Assembly (NCBI RefSeq): GCF_011388195.1
Contig: NZ_CP049990.1
Coordinates: 2,356,001-2,420,000 of the forward strand
Direction of reading: 5' to 3'
Origin: Pusillimonas sp. DMV24BSW_D
GTDB taxonomy: Bacteria > Pseudomonadota > Gammaproteobacteria > Burkholderiales > Burkholderiaceae_B
Length of the DNA: 64,000 nt
The notes beneath the pieces are model-generated. The model was given only the letters and a program-made list of their open reading frames with translations. It was not told where the DNA came from and ran no database searches. Below, piece after piece: positions 61,901 through 64,000 of the stretch. Position 1 is the stretch's first letter; every line of letters begins with the position of its first letter. A program made the position numbers and the translations under genes.

Positions 61901-62969
61901 CGGCCTTAGGCTTGGAGCCACGCCCCGTGGCCCCTTCATCGCGAATTTCGCCACCTGCCCCGGTTGCGGCGCCGGGAAAGGGTGCAATCGCCGTGGGATG
62001 ATTATGCGTTTCCACCTTCATTAAGGTGTGCACCGTGGCAGAATGAGAGCCATAAACCATAGCGCCGTTAGACGACGCCACGTGAAAGAGCGTGGCCTTG
62101 CCACCTTCCATAATGGCGGCGTTATCGGAATAGGCCACCACGGTGCCGGCCGGTTGCGCCGCATGTGTGGCACGAATCATGCCGAACAAGGTGTTGTTCT
62201 GAGGTTCGCCGTTAATAACCCACTGCGCATTGAAAATCTTATGACGACAGTGTTCGCTGTTCGCCTGGGCGAACATCATCAGCTCAACGTCGGTCGGGTT
62301 ACGTTTCAGGCCCTTAAAAGACTGTTCCAGGTATTCAATTTCGTCATCGGAAAGCGCCAGACCCAATTCTTTGTTCGCCTGTTCCAGCGCCGCCCTGCCG
62401 TGTTCCAGCACGGGGATCAACGCCATGGGTTTGCCGGGTAGCGAGGCAAATAAAGCCTGCCCTTCAAACTGCGCGTCTACAACCGTTTCGGTCATGCGGT
62501 CGTGCAAACAAGCTGCAATTTGGGCCAGTTGCTCTTCCGAAACAGACTGTGTGCCCAGTAACCCTTTCGCAGGCTGAATTACATAACGAATCCCGCGTTC
62601 AATGCGCCTCACAGCGTGTAACCCACAATTGTGCGCAATGTCGGTTGCTTTGCTGGCCCAGGGGGAAACCGTACCCGGACGGGGAATGACACGTAATATC
62701 AGGGTGCGTTTATCTTCACTGAAAGCCGGTTCTTGAACGCCGTAATCGAGCAACTGGGTTAAACGCGCCTCACCGGCGGAATCAAGCGGCTGATCGACCC
62801 AAACAAAATGCTCGTAAAAGCCGTCGATATTGGCAACAGGCAACTTCAGACGGGAAAAAGTTTGCAGCAGGCGTTCGCGACGAAAATCAGACAGAACAGA
62901 AGAGCCGAGGAAATGCAAAAAGGAATTCACAGTGAGACGCGCTTGTTCAAGAGGAGAAGAAACACGCAT
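58935..62969 (-). CDS. purL: phosphoribosylformylglycinamidine synthase (large fused form)
   Basis: Fourth step of purine synthesis (FGAR to FGAM). 1344 aa, the fused PurL of Gram-negative bacteria. Seen: N-terminal domain; FGAM synthase core with [22 protein letters not shown]; a second AIRS-like half; and the C-terminal class I amidotransferase with the nucleophile in [16 protein letters not shown] and the histidine in IMMPHPERV. The start is ATG 62969; the frame extends upstream to 63119 but that extension is basic and overlaps greB. It is 40 bases downstream of greB. Confidence 0.96.
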   Translation of the reverse strand: MRVSSPLEQARLTVNSFLHFLGSSVLSDFRRERLLQTFSRLKLPVANIDGFYEHFVWVDQPLDSAGEARLTQLLDYGVQEPAFSEDKRTLILRVIPRPGTVSPWASKATDIAHNCGLHAVRRIERGIRYVIQPAKGLLGTQSVSEEQLAQIAACLHDRMTETVVDAQFEGQALFASLPGKPMALIPVLEHGRAALEQANKELGLALSDDEIEYLEQSFKGLKRNPTDVELMMFAQANSEHCRHKIFNAQWVINGEPQNNTLFGMIRATHAAQPAGTVVAYSDNAAIMEGGKATLFHVASSNGAMVYGSHSATVHTLMKVETHNHPTAIAPFPGAATGAGGEIRDEGATGRGSKPKAGLTGFTVSHLHFEEAPEPWEQDTHGRPDRIASALDIMVDGPLGGAAFNNEFGRPNLLGYFRSYEQTVADVRWGYHKPIMIAGGLGYIDDRLTHKDPIPPGALLVQLGGPGMRIGMGGSAASSMGVGSNTAELDFDSVQRGNPEIERRAQEVIDRCWQLGAANPIIAIHDVGAGGLSNAFPELVNDAERGAVFDLTQVHLEESGLSAAEIWSNEAQERYVLAIAPKDLDRFDALAKRERCPYAVVGVATEERQLKVTLGEDLPHPVDVPIDVILGKPPRMTRDVQRETLETPAVDLPLITLEEATQRVLRHPTVANKTFLITIGDRTVGGLSSRDQMVGPWQVPVADCAVTLSDFESTRGEAMAMGERTPIAVMNAPASGRMSVAEALTNLVAADVRALTDIKLSANWMAACGSKGQDAALYDTVSAVSEWCQALDLSIPVGKDSLSMRTSWREDEQDREVMAPVSLIVTAFAPVADVRRSLTPQLRTDAGDTALILIDLGKGQQRMGGSVLAHSFNQVGNEVPDIDDAVMMRAFFEAIRLLADDNHILAYHDRSDGGLWATICEMAFAGHTGVSLNLDMLTIDPYAADWGDYKIRPEQVAVQRDEITLKALFNEEAGAVIQVPLAERNTVLQKLREKGLSPYSHVIGGLNQADEIQIFRDGKCIYQQGWRDLAQQWSEVSRRIMNRRDHPECAQAEFDVWQNREDPGFQPKVAFDPQEDIAAPYISKGARPAMAILREQGCNSHIEMAWAFDKAGFETHDVHMTDLLAGRTDLADFTGLVAVGGFSYGDVLGAGEGWARTIRFNDNLAEQFTRFFEREDSFGLGVCNGCQMMAALADMIPGAENWPRFTRNQSEKYEARLTMVEIPESPSLFLQGMAGLQAPIAVAHGEGFANFERQGSIQDVNVAMRYVDNQGIATDTYPYNPNGSPGGVAGVTTEDGRFTIMMPHPERVTRNVMMSWAPTRWGNHDTGGEFTPWLRLFRNARMRLG

Positions 62970-63009
62970 TTTAACGCGCTTGCCCCTGCCTGCCTGCAAG
63001 CGGCGAAAC

Positions 63010-63945
63010 CTAAGCCGGTTCGGGGTAAATGACTTCCAGAATATCAAGCTCATCAAGCCCGGCCGGGGTGCGCAAAGTAATGGTGTCGCCCTCCCGCGCT
63101 TTAAGCAACGCACGTGCAACCGGAGATATCCAGCTAATCATGCCGTTAAGCGGGTCGGCTTCGTCTACCCCCACAATGGTGACCCGGTGGTCTGTACCCG
63201 CTTTATCGCAATACAGCACAGTAGCACCGAAGAAAACCTGATCGCGATTAGGTTGCAAAGCCGGGTCTACGACCTCGGCCGCTTCAAGCCGCTTGGTTAA
63301 AAAACGAATACGGCGATCGATTTCGCGCAAACGTTTCTTGCCATAGATATAGTCACCATTTTCCGAACGGTCACCGTTCGACGCCGCCCAGGAAACCACC
63401 TGAACGACATTAGGGCGCTCTTCGTTCATTAAATGGGCCAATTCGGCACGCAAGCGCTGATATCCCGACTTGGTCATGTAATTTTTGCTGCCCTGAGGCA
63501 AGGCAATGGCTTCCGGCCCCAAGTCGTCGTCATCATCGTGATCGGATTCTTTAACAAATGCTTTATTCATGGTGGAAGGCACACTAAAAACAACACGCGG
63601 CAAACCTTTCGAAGGTTGACCCAGGAACACAGAACGGCCCGGCACAAACGCCTGAGGACGACGAGCACAATACCCGGCATTCAGTTCGATAACCGAGCGC
63701 GCCCGCCGGCATATGGAAACACGCGCAGGTGCCACATTGTGCACGATTTTCAGCACGCGGTTCCGCGAACAAAGAAATACCAGATCGAGTGGGTAACGCA
63801 TACCAAAAGTATGCACCGCCCACGTGTCGAATAACCACATCGCCTCATGTGATTTGAGTCTACGGCGAAACAGCAGACCCCGCAATCGCTGCATGAGGCC
63901 GGTTGCTTTGTATACACGCAATGTTTCAATAGGGGCGCGCATCAT
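63010..63945 (-). CDS. greB: DUF192-GreB continuous reading frame
   Basis: One uninterrupted frame from ATG 63945 encodes a DUF192 domain ([13 protein letters not shown], then [20 protein letters not shown] and SVIELNAG) and continues without a stop into a full GreB. GreB itself starts at ATG 63568-63570 as MNKAFVKE and is 186 aa with [25 protein letters not shown] (coiled-coil tip) and the FKBP-like C-terminus. GreB rescues backtracked RNA polymerase by RNA cleavage. The fusion could be real or could result from a lost stop codon. An alternative upstream ATG is at 63966. Confidence 0.82.
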   Translation of the reverse strand: MMRAPIETLRVYKATGLMQRLRGLLFRRRLKSHEAMWLFDTWAVHTFGMRYPLDLVFLCSRNRVLKIVHNVAPARVSICRRARSVIELNAGYCARRPQAFVPGRSVFLGQPSKGLPRVVFSVPSTMNKAFVKESDHDDDDDLGPEAIALPQGSKNYMTKSGYQRLRAELAHLMNEERPNVVQVVSWAASNGDRSENGDYIYGKKRLREIDRRIRFLTKRLEAAEVVDPALQPNRDQVFFGATVLYCDKAGTDHRVTIVGVDEADPLNGMISWISPVARALLKAREGDTITLRTPAGLDELDILEVIYPEPA

Positions 63946-64000
63946 CCTAATGCCTTGGCAGAACATGCGTCATACGACACCCGCAAAAAATTTTATTGCG

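Noticed and set aside
63617-63632. AACCTT-TCG-AAGGTT hairpin near the DUF192/GreB junction as a terminator
   Set aside because: The following T tract is more than ten bases away, so it does not form a normal intrinsic terminator.

Overview
The window looks like a chromosomal segment of a betaproteobacterium, most likely Burkholderiales/Alcaligenaceae. The basis is gene content and family resemblance: VanA, an MlaE with a fused N-terminal STAS-like region, a GreB beginning MNKAFVKE, PurL/GuaB/GuaA, and a short-form CydA. I could not run a database search. The segment is densely coding, with no gap above about 210 bp. No tRNA, rRNA, CRISPR array, prophage or insertion sequence was recognised.

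Layout. (1) 1-3884: end of an unidentified gene, an orphan vanillate demethylase oxygenase (vanA), then an arsenic island: ArsR, the Acr3 arsenite pump and two arsenate reductases of unrelated families. (2) 3928-7503: an mlaE-mlaF-mlaD-lipoprotein operon for phospholipid transport. (3) 7500-12129: a LuxR-type regulator with a degenerate receiver, divergent from phosphoketolase and an MFS transporter. (4) 12105-20301: a copper/glutathione/respiration block. cueR, glutathionyl-hydroquinone reductase, a cyanide-insensitive-type cytochrome bd oxidase with a tiny DUF2474-like ORF, and copA run on the minus strand. copZ, a GST and a lipoprotein run the other way. Two CueR-type promoters with 19-bp spacers are visible. 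(5) 20298-27303: housekeeping genes on the minus strand (yigZ, a ybiT-like ABC-F, ldcA, tadA, an HAD phosphatase, nnrD/E) plus uspA on the plus strand. (6) 27342-34845: an ABC-2 exporter, yajQ, lrgAB, an MFS transporter, a cupin, an LpxL-like acyltransferase, DinB and YnfA. (7) 34842-39101: a UPF0104/YbhN-like membrane protein, a fused metallophosphoesterase-like/GT4 glycosyltransferase, and a zinc peptidase. (8) 39098-46479: ilvD directly abutting an OMF-MFP-RND efflux operon. (9) 46662-53263: a serine hydrolase, then an ECF42-type sigma-factor locus with DGPF/YCII, VOC, DUF1428, SRPBCC, DJ-1/PfpI and a frameshifted TPR gene. (10) 53435-63945: a KefB/C-like antiporter, a DHFR-like reductase, guaA, guaB, purL, and an in-frame DUF192-GreB reading frame.

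Themes. Several blocks concern envelope lipids (mla, LpxL-like acyltransferase, UPF0104 plus GT4). Others concern metal or redox stress (ars, copper, glutathione enzymes, ECF42). The observations most worth follow-up are the membrane-anchored GT4 with a metallophosphoesterase-like domain that has lost its metal ligands, the copper-cluster placement of a copper-free terminal oxidase, the ECF42 locus with a matching TGTCGA-N17-CGAC promoter, the DUF192-GreB fusion frame, a terminator placed just before the ABC-F start codon, and ilvD joined to an efflux operon.
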